Positions 25,712 through 35,275 of a stretch of DNA of 64,000 bases are shown piece after piece. Origin of the DNA: Bacteroides timonensis (lineage in GTDB: Bacteria; Bacteroidota; Bacteroidia; Bacteroidales; Bacteroidaceae); the NCBI RefSeq assembly GCF_000513195.1, contig NZ_CBVI010000016.1, positions 140,469-204,468 of the forward strand, in the 5' to 3' direction. The stretch's first letter is position 1, and the number at the start of each line of letters is the position of its first letter. Made by a program: the position numbers and the translations under genes. The notes beneath the pieces were generated by a model. That model was not told where the DNA came from, did no database searches, and saw only the letters and a program-made list of their open reading frames with translations.

Positions 25712-26508
25712 AATTCAGTTGTTGTTGTAATGGGGTTGGTATCAGATATCTTATAAGTATTCAGTTTCTTCAAGGAAAGAAGGAACAGCAGTACGGCAAT
25801 GACCAGGCAAATGATATAAGCCGGTTCTCCCAATAATTGAGATGTTGTGTCCACATCCGGATAGCTCAGGCTGAGCCAGACAGAAAGGCTGTTGTTCAGG
25901 ATATGTATCAGGATACAAGAAATCAGGCTGCCGGTTCTGTAATAGAGCCAGGCAAACAAGAAGCCCGAAAAACAAGCACCCACCACCTGCGCCGGGTTCA
26001 GATGGAAGATACCGAATATCAATCCCGATATCAGAATGGCCTTAACGGGACTGTATTTCTTCAGCAGTACTTTCGTAATGGAACCGCGAAACAACAATTC
26101 TTCCAATATAGGCCCCAGCACGGCAATGCAGACAATACCCAGCCAGCCGGACTGCAACACATCAAACGTAGATTCCATCAAGTCGGGCAGAAACGTGAGA
26201 TAGGACATCAAGAAATCAATCAGAAAAATAGAGGAGAGCCCGATAGCTATGCTCCAACCCAAATTGGAGGGAGAGACGAATGAGTACAGACGCTTGTCGC
26301 CCGTCAGGTACTTATTACGCCACAGATAAAGCCACATAAAGATAAAGCCGAACAGCATGGCAAATGGCAATATGGCCGTCTGCACTTGCCCAGCATCCAG
26401 TGTGCCGTAAGTGACATAGCTATATACCAGTCCGATGGGGGTAGCGGCTATCGCACCGAATATCTGCATCAGAAAGTAAATCAAAACCAATTTAATAGAT
26501 GTTTTCAT
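25708..26508 (-). CDS. CPBP-family intramembrane metalloprotease
   Basis: 266 aa with about seven or eight membrane helices. The glutamate motif EELLFRGSI (~136-144) and the histidine motifs FGIFHLNPAQ (~165) and HILNNSLS (~200) are those of the CAAX-prenyl-protease/bacteriocin-processing (CPBP, Abi) family, which cleaves within or next to the membrane. First gene of an operon with two DUF2975 proteins and an HTH regulator. A -7 box lies at 26532-26539. A role in releasing a membrane-bound regulator or in peptide immunity is possible; the sequence does not say which. Confidence 0.92.
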   Translation of the reverse strand: MKTSIKLVLIYFLMQIFGAIAATPIGLVYSYVTYGTLDAGQVQTAILPFAMLFGFIFMWLYLWRNKYLTGDKRLYSFVSPSNLGWSIAIGLSSIFLIDFLMSYLTFLPDLMESTFDVLQSGWLGIVCIAVLGPILEELLFRGSITKVLLKKYSPVKAILISGLIFGIFHLNPAQVVGACFSGFLFAWLYYRTGSLISCILIHILNNSLSVWLSLSYPDVDTTSQLLGEPAYIICLVIAVLLFLLSLKKLNTYKISDTNPITTTTEL

Positions 26509-26531
26509 CGCTTTTTTTCCTTAAAAATTTG

Positions 26532-26539
26532 CAAAGATA
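26532..26539 (-). promoter_or_regulatory. -7 box of the CPBP operon
   Basis: TATCTTTG on the minus strand, 24 bp before the CPBP start. A TTG at 26562-26564 is 22 bp upstream as a loose -33. Confidence 0.65.
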
Positions 26540-26560
26540 CCACTTTTCTCTCTCAATTTG

Positions 26561-26650
26561 TCAAGCTGTGACAATAATTCCCATTGCCAACATTACCACT
26601 GTGGATAGTGACAATACCAATAGCGTAATACTCATTAATGCTCTTCTCAT
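26561..26650 (-). CDS. 29-residue predicted membrane peptide
   Basis: ATG at 26650 to TGA at 26561 encodes MRRALMSITLLVLSLSTVVM followed by LAMGIIVTA: a basic start and one long hydrophobic helix, nothing else. A purine-rich site (AAGGAAAAGGTTAAGG) lies just upstream of the ATG. It starts 27 bp after the DUF3836 stop on the same strand and ends within the CPBP promoter. Resembles small membrane regulators or type I toxins in form only. Coding status is inferred from the start site and composition. Confidence 0.45.
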   Translation of the reverse strand: MRRALMSITLLVLSLSTVVMLAMGIIVTA

Positions 26651-26677
26651 AACCTTAACCTTTTCCTTTTTAGCGTC

Positions 26678-27163
26678 TTAATCTATTGCCAGAAGCTGCA
26701 TATCCTCGTTTGCCGTGCTATGCTCTACCAGCAAATTCCAATCGTTTTCTTTCTCATCCCACTTGTAACTCAAGTAGCTCACGGCATCTCCTTCGAACAA
26801 GTAAACTGATTTCTCTTTCACATCGGAGTAAGCATTCGTCTTATCACTCCACAAAGCATATTCTACATCAGTCCCGATTTCGGAGTAGCTGTAATTCAAA
26901 CAATAATAGCGTTCATAAGCTTGTTCTATCTCGCTCCATTTCAATGCTTCTTTCTGCACTATACGTCCTTGGGCATCATAGGTGAAGTTATATTTTAAAT
27001 GATTCTGCAAGAATTTGCCTCCCTCTACTTTGAATACCAGTTGTGACTCTACTTGCTCACCATTCATCACTTCATTGTAAGCGAAGTCTTTTTGATTGTT
27101 ACCACCAAAAGCGTTTACTACTGCTGTTACTGCGAAGATTACTGTCATTACTAAAGTTTTCAT
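26678..27163 (-). CDS. DUF3836 secreted protein
   Basis: 161 aa from MKTLVMTVIFAVTAVVNAFG, which is a signal peptide with cleavage near residue 19-22; the TTG three codons earlier is less likely. The body has the DUF3836 look: FAYNEVMNGEQVESQLVFKV, then YNFTYDAQGRIVQKEALKW repeated in variant form (CLNYSYSEI, VSYLSYKWDEKENDW). This Bacteroides family is periplasmic or exported, with no known role. It is transcribed from a region with four TATCG-N5-CGATA palindromes. Confidence 0.85.
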   Translation of the reverse strand: MKTLVMTVIFAVTAVVNAFGGNNQKDFAYNEVMNGEQVESQLVFKVEGGKFLQNHLKYNFTYDAQGRIVQKEALKWSEIEQAYERYYCLNYSYSEIGTDVEYALWSDKTNAYSDVKEKSVYLFEGDAVSYLSYKWDEKENDWNLLVEHSTANEDMQLLAID

Positions 27164-27223
27164 ACTATTCAAATTTTATTAGTTTACTATTTGTATTTAT
27201 CTGTTATTTCACTCGTTGTACTT

Positions 27224-27343
27224 CGTTTTTCGATAATCATTTATCGTTTTTCGATATGCAAAGAAAGAACCTTTTTTTTAAACCACAAAGAAAAACAGAA
27301 AATATTTATCGAAAAACAATAAAAAAGATGCGTTTTACGATAA
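27224..27343. promoter_or_regulatory. Four palindromic operator-like sites upstream of the DUF3836 gene
   Basis: TATCGTTTTTCGATA (27242-27256) is a perfect palindrome around T5. A near copy lies at 27224-27235, exactly 21 bp away (two helical turns). Variant copies lie at 27307-27317 (opposite orientation) and 27331-27343 (CGTTTTACGATAA). A -7-like TTTCTTTG (27259-27266, minus) places the transcription start inside the perfect site, so binding would block initiation. Confidence 0.6.
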
Positions 27344-27399
27344 TCACACAGGAAAAATGCAAGAAAAAGGGTGGAAGTAGAAAAAGTAAATGGTGATTT

Positions 27400-27610
27400 A
27401 GCGCACTACGCATTAGGAGTGAGTCCCATGATGAAAGGGCAAAAAAGCCGAATAGAAATGAACGGCATTTACTGACCACCCTACCTTTCAGGGCACAACG
27501 TTATATGTATGCAGAGACCCGGGGCGTTATCCGGCTATAAGGTAAAAGGCTTTCAGCCTAAGGTTGCGCTGCCATTTCGCAACACTTACGAAACTTGAGT
27601 ATGTAATAAG
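27400..27610. other. Non-coding stretch between DUF3836 and ribF, GC-rich in part
   Basis: No ORF or promoter that I trust. The part from 27515 to 27580 (ACCCGGGGCGTTATCCGGCT, then GGTAAAAGGCTTTCAGCC) reads like a diverged copy of a dispersed repeat built on GGGGCGTTGCCCC-type palindromes that I recall from other Bacteroidales intergenic regions. Confidence 0.35.
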
Positions 27611-27627
27611 ATAAGTGATGATTCTCT

Positions 27628-28581
27628 TCAACGAAGTATAGTCTTTATCTCCGCCTCATCCCGATGGAGTTGCGCTACCAGTTCCTCTATTGTATTGAAT
27701 TTCAGTTCAGCGCGGGTGCGGCGCACAAAGGAGATGCGCATGGGCTGATTATAGATATCGGCATCGAAATGGAAGATGTTGACTTCGATACTGCGGTCGG
27801 CACCATTGTTCACCGTGGGACGGTGGCCGATGCTCAACATACCGCCATATTCTTTCCCGTCAAGAAATATACAGACGGCATAAACACCGTCGGCGGGAAT
27901 TAGCTTATCGGCATCAGAAACACGGAGATTGGCAGTGGGGAAGCCGATAGTACGCCCCACACGGTAACCGCCTACCACTGTACCGTTCAAGAAGTAATCA
28001 TAACCCAGGCACTCCGCAGCAAGGGTTACATCACCTGCCAGCAACAGATGGCGGATGACAGAGGAACTTACGGTATCTTCTTCTTGAATGATACCCATAC
28101 CTTCTGCCGCATCCTTCTTTATATAAGAGTACGCACGCGCAAGCAGCACCTCCATTCCAAGCTCCTGCCCGTAGCGCACATAGTCATCGAATCCTTCGCT
28201 GCGATTATGCCCGAAACGATGGTCGTAGCCTATCACCAGCGCACGGATGCCATAGTCTTCTTTCAGCAGTTCCATAAACTGACGGGCCGTAAGACGGGCT
28301 ATCTCAGGCGTAAAATCGAGCATGATGCAATCATCCACTCCCGTTTCGGCAAGCAAAGCCACTTTTTCCTCACAGGTAGTCAGCAGTTGCGGACGATAGT
28401 CAGACTGCATCACCTTGCGAGGATGTACGGGGAAGGTAACCACCAACGAGGCCAGACCGCGCACAGCAGCAACCTCGCGCACCTGTTCTATCAGGTATCG
28501 ATGCCCCCGGTGCACCCCGTCGAAGAAGCCGATGGTGGCTACACTCGGGCGATTATCTGAACAAGTGGCTCCAATCTTCAT
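27628..28581 (-). CDS. ribF: Bifunctional riboflavin kinase / FAD synthetase
   Basis: 317 aa from MKIGATCSDNRPSVATIGFF. The FAD synthetase domain (~10-165) has GFFDGVHRGHRYLI, the HxGH-type nucleotidyltransferase motif, and VIGYDHRFGHNRSEG. The riboflavin kinase domain (~185-310) has GRTIGFPTANLRV and GMLSIGHRPTV. It phosphorylates riboflavin to FMN and then adenylates it to FAD. The longer frame from 28713 overlaps the HAD gene by 160 bp; with this start the overlap is 29 bp. Last gene of an ATPase-HAD-ribF run. Confidence 0.95.
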   Translation of the reverse strand: MKIGATCSDNRPSVATIGFFDGVHRGHRYLIEQVREVAAVRGLASLVVTFPVHPRKVMQSDYRPQLLTTCEEKVALLAETGVDDCIMLDFTPEIARLTARQFMELLKEDYGIRALVIGYDHRFGHNRSEGFDDYVRYGQELGMEVLLARAYSYIKKDAAEGMGIIQEEDTVSSSVIRHLLLAGDVTLAAECLGYDYFLNGTVVGGYRVGRTIGFPTANLRVSDADKLIPADGVYAVCIFLDGKEYGGMLSIGHRPTVNNGADRSIEVNIFHFDADIYNQPMRISFVRRTRAELKFNTIEELVAQLHRDEAEIKTILR

Positions 28582-29170
28582 GAGCTTTCGGTGCATAAAC
28601 AGAAATACCCAATGACTCTGCTGTGCGACAATTGGCATCAGAGTCGTCGATGAAAAGCGTTTCCTTAGGATCAATGCCGGTTTCATCCAGCACCCGACGG
28701 AATATTTCGGCATCCGGCTTCACCATCTTCATTTCATAAGAAAGGAAAATTCTCTCAAAATAATCTTCCACCCGGAAAGCCTTGTAGTGAAAAGCATACT
28801 TGCAGGACCATTTCCAGTGAATCTCATTGGTGTTACTCAATAGATAGACCACATATTTCTCACGCAGTTTCAACAGCAAATCCAACTTATAGGTAGGAAT
28901 ACCTCCCAGGAAACTATTCCAGGCAGCATCTATACGGGCATCGGTCACCACCTTCCCTATCTGCTCACGGATCGCATTCCGGAACTCTACACTGGTAATC
29001 AACCCTTTTTCATGTTGCAAGAAGAAACCTTGTTGATGGCATACATCAAGCATAGCCTCTACATTGGGCATGCCTAACTTTGCAAAATTCTCAATACAAC
29101 GCTGGCGGTCCAAGTCAATCAACACACCGCCAAAATCAATAATAAGGTTTTTAATTCCTTTCTCTTTCAT
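28553..29170 (-). CDS. HAD-superfamily hydrolase (HAD-IA type)
   Basis: 205 aa. Motif I IIDFGGVLIDLD (residues 10-21) lacks the second Asp in the usual DxD (DFG instead), as in many HAD-IA/epoxide-hydrolase-N-like members. Motif II LLSNTNEIHW, motif III K in MKMVKPDAEIF and motif IV LFIDDSDANCRTAE are all present. Likely a small-molecule phosphatase; substrate unknown. It starts 1 bp after the Ca-ATPase stop, so it is co-transcribed. Confidence 0.9.
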   Translation of the reverse strand: MKEKGIKNLIIDFGGVLIDLDRQRCIENFAKLGMPNVEAMLDVCHQQGFFLQHEKGLITSVEFRNAIREQIGKVVTDARIDAAWNSFLGGIPTYKLDLLLKLREKYVVYLLSNTNEIHWKWSCKYAFHYKAFRVEDYFERIFLSYEMKMVKPDAEIFRRVLDETGIDPKETLFIDDSDANCRTAESLGISVYAPKAHEDWSHLFR

Positions 29171-29171
29171 T

Positions 29172-31856
29172 TTATTTCTGAGTTAAACGTCGGATGAAAC
29201 GTATCGCCTCGCCCACCCATAATACCAATGAAGTGGAAGCAATAATAATCACCCAAGTGACTAAATCAAGCGGCACAGTACGGAATACGGCACCACCGAA
29301 CTGTACAATAAGGAACTGTCCTACCAGGATAGCAAGTACTATCAGTTCCATACCATACGATTTGGAAATCCCTTTGAAAGCGGAGTCTGTAGTACCAAAC
29401 ACACGCGCATTGAAAAGGTTCCAGAATTGCAGCATCACGAAGAATGTGAAGAATATGGTCAAACGTTCCGGTGTCATGCCGCCCTCGGCATGGTTAAACC
29501 AGTACAACATTCCCATCAGTATAATCAGGAAAGCGCCACCTACACCTAAAATATAGGAGCGCATGGCTTTCGAAATAATAAAGTCACCGCTACTGCGCGG
29601 TTTCTCTTGCATAACACTCTCGCTGGGCGGAATAGAAGCCAGAGCCAAAGCAGCAAAAGTATCCATAATAAGATTTACCCACAACATTTGAGTTACAGTA
29701 AGCGGTAATTCCGTACCTATCAACGAGCCTAGCAAAACGATAAGCAAAGCCACGAAATTGATAGTCAACTGGAAAACAATGAAGCGCTGGATATTCTTGT
29801 ATAGCGAGCGTCCCCACATCACGGCAGTACCGATACTATTGAAGGAATCGTCAAGCAAGGTTATGTCACTGGCTTCCTTGGCCACAGACGTTCCCGTACC
29901 CATAGAAAGCCCCACCTGTGCATGATTCAGTGCAGGAGCATCATTCGTACCGTCTCCCGTTACGGCTACCACTGCACCTTTTTGTTGTAACAACTGCACC
30001 AGACGTTGCTTGTCTGTAGGACGCGCACGCGACATAATTTTCAGGTCCATCACACGGTCCAGTGCTTCTTCATCTGTCAGTTCTGCAAAGGCAGCTCCTG
30101 TTATCCGGTTACGTTCCGTATCTTCCGGTTTCCACAAACCAATCTGGCGTGCTATTTCCGTAGCCGTCCCCGGTGTATCTCCCGTAACAATCTTGATATC
30201 GATACCGGCCGACTGGCATTTCGCAACTGCCGCAGGCACATCCTGACGGATAGGGTCACTGATAGCAACCACACCCAGGAATGACAAATCATGATCGGCA
30301 ACCAATTCCACACAATCCCTTGTATCCGTATCCTCCACGATCTTGAAAGCAAAACCAAGAGTACGCATCGCCATATTCTGATAACCCAGCAATTGTTTTT
30401 CTACCGTAGAGCGATACTCTACCGCATCTACCCGTTTGCCGTCCAGAATAACATCCTTACATTTGCCTAAAACAATTTCAGGAGCACCTTTCACGTACAA
30501 TACCTTCTTACCCATCAAAGGAGACTTCACCAAAGTCGCCATGAATTTACGTTCGGTAGAGAAAGTCAACTGATCCACAACCGGAGCATTCTCACGTAAT
30601 TCCAGATAATCCCGATTCCTGCTATTCAACCATAAGAGCAAGGCTACCTCTGTCGGGTTTCCGACTCCTTTCGGTTTTTCACCTTCGGCTATTTCTTCCA
30701 GAAAAGCAGTAGAATTGGCACTGATACCTTCTACCACCAGTTTGCTGATATCATCTTCACCGACTTCTCCGCCATTTTTCAAACCATAGAAGCTCGGCTC
30801 ATAAACTTGCATCAGATTCTGAGTCAATGTACCCGTCTTATCCGTACAAATCACTGTAATTGCCCCCATCGTCTCGCAAGCATGCATTTTGCGAACCAGA
30901 TTATTGGTAGAAAGCATACGGCGCATATTCAATGCCAGACTGAGCGTCACACTCATCGGCAACCCTTCGGGTACCGCAACCACAATCAGGGTTACTGCCA
31001 TCATAAAGTATTGCAGGGTAGCTTTCAATGCCGGAAGCCAGTCTGCAAAAGTGTGGAAGGTTGAAAAAGGATATACCAGTATTACATCTTTAATAAAGAA
31101 AATGGCAAATGCCAGTCCGGCCACCGAGAAGCCGATCTTTCCAATCAGATTGGCAAGTTTGGTAAGCTGTATGTTCAGGGGAGTAGGTTCCGTACTCTGT
31201 TCCGTACTTTGTCGGGCCACTTTTCCGATTTCCGTATCATCGCCCACACTGAGCACCCGCATTGTCCCATGACCGTCCACAACGGTAGTACCACGCAGCA
31301 CACGATTGGAAGCATACGTAGCTTCTTCATCAAAATCCGCTTCTACAATCGTTTTATTTATAACGGGCTCACCGGTCAGATTTGATTCATTAACCTGCAA
31401 AGATATGGCTTCCAGCAGTTCACCGTCAGCTGGTATTTCTTCTCCTGTTTCCAGGACAATAATATCTCCTACCACCACATCTTTCCGAGGAATTTCCTGC
31501 ACACGACCATTACGGATAACTTTCACCAAAGTTTCCTCATTTACCGCATTCAGCAGATCAAATTTTTTATTGGCGTCATATTCAAAGAAGAAACCGATTC
31601 CCGTAGCCAGCAATATAGCGGCAATAATACCGATTGTCTCGGCATATTCATTCTCTACGATCGAGATGATCAAAGAAAATAGCGCAGCCACTAAAAGCAC
31701 CCTGACAACAGGATCCTCAAACTTTTCAAGATATAACTTCCACAGGGAGGGACGCTTGGGGGGCGTTAACAGATTGACTCCGTACTTTTCGCGGCTTTTT
31801 CTTACTTCGTCGTCAGTAAGTCCGCCATGATAAAAATCATCCTTCATTGCAGTCAT
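29172..31856 (-). CDS. Calcium-translocating P-type ATPase (PMCA/SERCA-type)
   Basis: 894 aa inner-membrane pump. N-terminal cation-ATPase domain (GLTDDEVRKSREKYGVNLLT), TGEPVINK in the actuator domain, the phosphorylation site CDKTGTLTQN, VTGDTPGTATEIARQIG and the hinge TGDGTNDAPALNHAQVG. The transmembrane VAVPEGLPMSVTLSLALNM and C-terminal NLIMDTFAALALASIPPS carry the ion-binding residues of the type IIB calcium pumps. Start may be M1 or M4 (MKDDFYHGG). A -7 box (31885-31892) is upstream. Probably exports calcium from the cytoplasm. Confidence 0.94.
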   Translation of the reverse strand: MTAMKDDFYHGGLTDDEVRKSREKYGVNLLTPPKRPSLWKLYLEKFEDPVVRVLLVAALFSLIISIVENEYAETIGIIAAILLATGIGFFFEYDANKKFDLLNAVNEETLVKVIRNGRVQEIPRKDVVVGDIIVLETGEEIPADGELLEAISLQVNESNLTGEPVINKTIVEADFDEEATYASNRVLRGTTVVDGHGTMRVLSVGDDTEIGKVARQSTEQSTEPTPLNIQLTKLANLIGKIGFSVAGLAFAIFFIKDVILVYPFSTFHTFADWLPALKATLQYFMMAVTLIVVAVPEGLPMSVTLSLALNMRRMLSTNNLVRKMHACETMGAITVICTDKTGTLTQNLMQVYEPSFYGLKNGGEVGEDDISKLVVEGISANSTAFLEEIAEGEKPKGVGNPTEVALLLWLNSRNRDYLELRENAPVVDQLTFSTERKFMATLVKSPLMGKKVLYVKGAPEIVLGKCKDVILDGKRVDAVEYRSTVEKQLLGYQNMAMRTLGFAFKIVEDTDTRDCVELVADHDLSFLGVVAISDPIRQDVPAAVAKCQSAGIDIKIVTGDTPGTATEIARQIGLWKPEDTERNRITGAAFAELTDEEALDRVMDLKIMSRARPTDKQRLVQLLQQKGAVVAVTGDGTNDAPALNHAQVGLSMGTGTSVAKEASDITLLDDSFNSIGTAVMWGRSLYKNIQRFIVFQLTINFVALLIVLLGSLIGTELPLTVTQMLWVNLIMDTFAALALASIPPSESVMQEKPRSSGDFIISKAMRSYILGVGGAFLIILMGMLYWFNHAEGGMTPERLTIFFTFFVMLQFWNLFNARVFGTTDSAFKGISKSYGMELIVLAILVGQFLIVQFGGAVFRTVPLDLVTWVIIIASTSLVLWVGEAIRFIRRLTQK

Positions 31857-31884
31857 GCAAATTGTTAGCTTTAATTAAGAGCCA

Positions 31885-31892
31885 CAAAAGTA
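31885..31892 (-). promoter_or_regulatory. -7 box of the Ca-ATPase operon
   Basis: TACTTTTG on the minus strand, about 30 bp before the start codon. Confidence 0.6.
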
Positions 31893-31930
31893 CAATATTA
31901 ATTTGGGATAGCGAATGTTATTAAATCTTT

Positions 31931-33226
31931 TTATAGGTTAGTCTTGCCATCAATCTCCGTGCCTTGCTCCTTTATCCGGCGTCCATTAATCGGGAGGGTA
32001 AACCAGAACGTGGATCCCTTACCATATTCAGATTCCACACCAATCTTACCACCCAATTTACGGACAATCATTTCGCAGATAGCCAGCCCCAGACCGGTAC
32101 CTTTCTTATTTTGCTCTACCCGAACAAAGCGTTCAAAAATATGATTGACCTTATCCTCCGGGATACCGCTTCCGGTATCCTTCACATAGAAATAAAGACC
32201 TTCAGCACAATTATTATAGCCAAAAGCAATACTTCCCTCATCTGTAAACTTCACAGCATTGGTCATAAAATTGGAAATCACTTGTTGCAAACGGTTTCTG
32301 TCTGTATACATAATACATTCATCAGAAGGCGTTTCCCTGATTATCTGAATAACAGCAGATTTATCTTCCAGTCTCATACGGAACAATTGTTCTATATCAA
32401 GCATCAGTTGCTTGACGTCCACCTCAGAGAACGTAAACTCCAATGTACCCGCTTCTATTTTTGAAAGGTCAAGAATATCAGCAATCAACTGCTGCAACAA
32501 CTCGTTATTAGAATGTACTATTTCCAGAAACTGCGTCTTCTCCTCTTCCGTATCGGCAGAAGCCAGCAATTCGGAGAAGCCGACAATGGCATTCAACGGT
32601 GTACGTATCTCATGACTCATATTGGCAAGAAAAGCAGATTTGGAGCGATCTGCATTCTCCGCTTTTTCACGGGCTTTATACAATTCCACTTCGGCTTTTT
32701 TCAAGCGTGTAATATCATGTACAGTAATTACCATGCCTTCCTTGTCATCTATCTCCATATATTCGCCGGAAATATACGTATCACATACTGAGACCTCTCC
32801 TCGCCTATCCCTTATATTGAGTGTAGCCTCCAAGTCCGTAAAACTACTTTTCGCACGATAAGTCTCTTCTATCTTTCTCCGGATAGGGCAACTGCCGCAA
32901 AGTTCATGCGTTCCGCATCCCCCTTCGGCGGACAATGCGTTATTACAACGCAGCAAATCTCCCACACGGGGTAATCTGCCTTCCGGCTTACGGGCTTTGG
33001 TGATATCATAGTAATTCGTCCGGATAACAACAAAATCCCTGTCTATCAAAAGAATAAAAGCATGGACATTTTGCATAATAGAACGGAACAGTTCTTCGGA
33101 ACCGCGTAATGCTTTCCTGGCATTTCCCGCTTTAAGCAGCAGGCTTCTACTTCTACCGAGTTCAAATACATATAGCAACAGTACTCCTACAAGCACCGCC
33201 ATACCGACCAGAATTAGTATCGTCAT
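31931..33226 (-). CDS. PAS sensor histidine kinase with a cysteine cluster in the PAS domain
   Basis: 431 aa. One N-terminal membrane helix ([20 protein letters not shown]), a short linker, then a PAS domain (~45-170) containing [24 protein letters not shown], four cysteines in a tight cluster plus one before. HisKA follows with the phospho-acceptor [19 protein letters not shown] near residue 205, then HATPase with the N box (NFMTNAVKF), G1 ([13 protein letters not shown]) and G2 ([13 protein letters not shown]). No receiver or partner regulator is adjacent. The cysteines suggest redox or metal sensing, which is inference. Confidence 0.92.
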   Translation of the reverse strand: MTILILVGMAVLVGVLLLYVFELGRSRSLLLKAGNARKALRGSEELFRSIMQNVHAFILLIDRDFVVIRTNYYDITKARKPEGRLPRVGDLLRCNNALSAEGGCGTHELCGSCPIRRKIEETYRAKSSFTDLEATLNIRDRRGEVSVCDTYISGEYMEIDDKEGMVITVHDITRLKKAEVELYKAREKAENADRSKSAFLANMSHEIRTPLNAIVGFSELLASADTEEEKTQFLEIVHSNNELLQQLIADILDLSKIEAGTLEFTFSEVDVKQLMLDIEQLFRMRLEDKSAVIQIIRETPSDECIMYTDRNRLQQVISNFMTNAVKFTDEGSIAFGYNNCAEGLYFYVKDTGSGIPEDKVNHIFERFVRVEQNKKGTGLGLAICEMIVRKLGGKIGVESEYGKGSTFWFTLPINGRRIKEQGTEIDGKTNL

Positions 33227-33254
33227 AAAGAGTTCATTTACAATAAATACAAAA

Positions 33255-33262
33255 CAAATATA
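33255..33262 (-). promoter_or_regulatory. -7 box of the PAS kinase gene
   Basis: TATATTTG on the minus strand, 29 bp upstream of the kinase start; no clear -33. Confidence 0.5.
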
Positions 33263-33338
33263 TCTCTTTCAAATCAAAACCGGAAACAAAATGGCGGGAT
33301 TTATTGTTATTTATACAGAAAACCTAAAAAATAGTTTT

Positions 33339-33500
33339 ATGGACAAGTACATTTGCACCGTTTGTGACTACGTTTACGACCCTGAATTGGGCGATCCTGA
33401 AAACGGCATCGAGCCGGGAACATCGTTTGAAGATCTTCCTGAAGATTGGGTTTGCCCGCTATGCGGAGTTGGAAAAGAAGAATTTGAGAAAGCGTCCTAA
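33339..33500 (+). CDS. Rubredoxin
   Basis: 53 aa from [15 protein letters not shown]; a Met 16 codons upstream is not needed. Two CxxC knuckles (CTVC at residues 6-9 and CPLC near 39-42) bind one iron. [20 protein letters not shown] is the standard C-terminal half. A small cytoplasmic electron carrier used by anaerobes in oxidative-stress reduction. Its stop overlaps the convergent Na/Pi symporter stop by 4 bp. Confidence 0.97.
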   Translation: MDKYICTVCDYVYDPELGDPENGIEPGTSFEDLPEDWVCPLCGVGKEEFEKAS

Positions 33501-35194
33501 GACGCTTTCTTTTCTTTTACATCACTGCTTGCCTCTACTACATTCACCACATAATCACCCAGTTTCTCACACTCGGCGATAATGTCCATATAGTAAACGC
33601 CCATCTGATAATCATATTCCTTGTTATTCACATCCAGAATATTCTGATTCTTCAGCTGATTGCGATAGTTATTAATTTCATTCTCAATATTGAATGACTT
33701 ATTCACGTCGATGCTTTGGTGTTCGGAACGCTCTACAACGACAATCATCTGTGCCAACGCATCATCCGTCAGTTTCATCATAAAGTGAATATGGTCATAT
33801 TGCTTTTCCGTGAAGTCCTGATTAGTCTGACGCTTGCGATTAATAGTACGCGCAAGATTATAACAGCTATCACCGATACTCTCAATTTCAGTTACTTCAC
33901 GAAGCATTGCACGAATCTGAAGCTTACTCTCCGAACTCAAACGCCCGTCAGACACTTGGTTCAGATAATTGGCTATCTCCAACTCCATATTATCACTGAT
34001 ATTCTCATATTTTTCGATACGGCTGAACAGCTTATTATAATCATCGTCCTTATCCGTATGCAACAAGTCCTGTACCATATTGAACATACGGTGAGTACGT
34101 TCCGCAAACAGATGAATTTCCTTGCGTGCCTGCAAAATGGAAAGCTCCGCTGTAGAAAGCATACCACCGGAAATGAAGCGGAGACGATATTCCTCGTCAG
34201 CTTCTTTCTGCGGAATGATGGCACAAACCGTACGCTCTATCAGTTTTACAAACCAGATCAGCAGCAATACATTGCAGATATTAAAGCAAGTATGGAAAGC
34301 CGATAACTTAAATGAAACAGCTACGGCAGGATCTTTCGTTCCCATCACGTTTTCCACAAACCAGGATACGGCACTCGTAAACGGAGCGAACAGACAGAGT
34401 ACCCAAATAACACCGAAGACATTGAACACCAAGTGAGCCAATGCAGCCCTCCTCGCCTGCGTATTACCGGTCAATGCGGCAAGATTGGCAGTAATAGTGG
34501 TACCTATATTCTCTCCCAATACCAATGCAGCACCCAATTCAAAGCTAATCCAGCCATTAGCACACATGATAAGCGTAATTGCCATCGTTGCTGCCGATGC
34601 CTGTACAACCATAGTCAGAATAGTACCGATAAACACAAACAACAGAATAGAAATATATCCCATATCGGTATAGCTTTGCACAAAGGCCAACATTTCCGGA
34701 TTTGCTTTCAAATCCGGCGCATTGGATTGCAGCATGGAAAGTCCCATAAAGAGGAAAGAGAAACCGAAAATAAATTCGCCGATAGACTTACGATGACTTT
34801 TTTGAGAGAAGAGAAGAGGAATGCCGAAGGCCAGTAGAGGAAGTGCGAAAGCTGCTATATCAACTTTGAAACCTAACGCAGAAATAATCCATGCTGTAAC
34901 AGTAGTACCGATATTGGCTCCCATTATTACGCCGATGGATTGGGATAAAGTTAACAGTCCGGCGTTTACAAAACTCACTACCATAACGGTAGTTGCGGAA
35001 GAGGATTGAATCAGTGCCGTGATCAGCACACCCGTCAGTACACCGGTTACCCGGTTGGTAGTCATTGCCGTTAGAATTTTCCGGAGCCTGTCACCGGCAA
35101 ACTTTTGAAGTCCTTCACTCATTATCTTCATTCCGTACAGGAATAATGCCAGCGAGCCAAGCAGCTTTAAAAAATCATAAAAAGAATATTCCAT
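33497..35194 (-). CDS. Na/Pi cotransporter family protein with PhoU-like C-terminus
   Basis: 565 aa. The N-terminal ~310 residues hold two inverted Na/Pi (PF02690-type) repeats, with the [19 protein letters not shown] signature and its second copy [19 protein letters not shown]. The C-terminal ~200 residues are a cytoplasmic helical PhoU-like domain ([24 protein letters not shown] stretch). It carries phosphate with sodium across the inner membrane; the PhoU-like tail may regulate it. Monocistronic and convergent with rubredoxin. Confidence 0.93.
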   Translation of the reverse strand: MEYSFYDFLKLLGSLALFLYGMKIMSEGLQKFAGDRLRKILTAMTTNRVTGVLTGVLITALIQSSSATTVMVVSFVNAGLLTLSQSIGVIMGANIGTTVTAWIISALGFKVDIAAFALPLLAFGIPLLFSQKSHRKSIGEFIFGFSFLFMGLSMLQSNAPDLKANPEMLAFVQSYTDMGYISILLFVFIGTILTMVVQASAATMAITLIMCANGWISFELGAALVLGENIGTTITANLAALTGNTQARRAALAHLVFNVFGVIWVLCLFAPFTSAVSWFVENVMGTKDPAVAVSFKLSAFHTCFNICNVLLLIWFVKLIERTVCAIIPQKEADEEYRLRFISGGMLSTAELSILQARKEIHLFAERTHRMFNMVQDLLHTDKDDDYNKLFSRIEKYENISDNMELEIANYLNQVSDGRLSSESKLQIRAMLREVTEIESIGDSCYNLARTINRKRQTNQDFTEKQYDHIHFMMKLTDDALAQMIVVVERSEHQSIDVNKSFNIENEINNYRNQLKNQNILDVNNKEYDYQMGVYYMDIIAECEKLGDYVVNVVEASSDVKEKKAS

Positions 35195-35275
35195 CTTTAA
35201 TTAATTAGAAGGTTTTATGCCACATCTGTTATTATATCTATATTTAACGTATTAATCACCTAAAAAGGAGACGTC

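Noticed and set aside
26499..26681. 60-aa plus-strand ORF near the CPBP start
   Set aside because: It is antisense to the better-supported 29-residue membrane peptide and to the CPBP promoter, and has no ribosome site.
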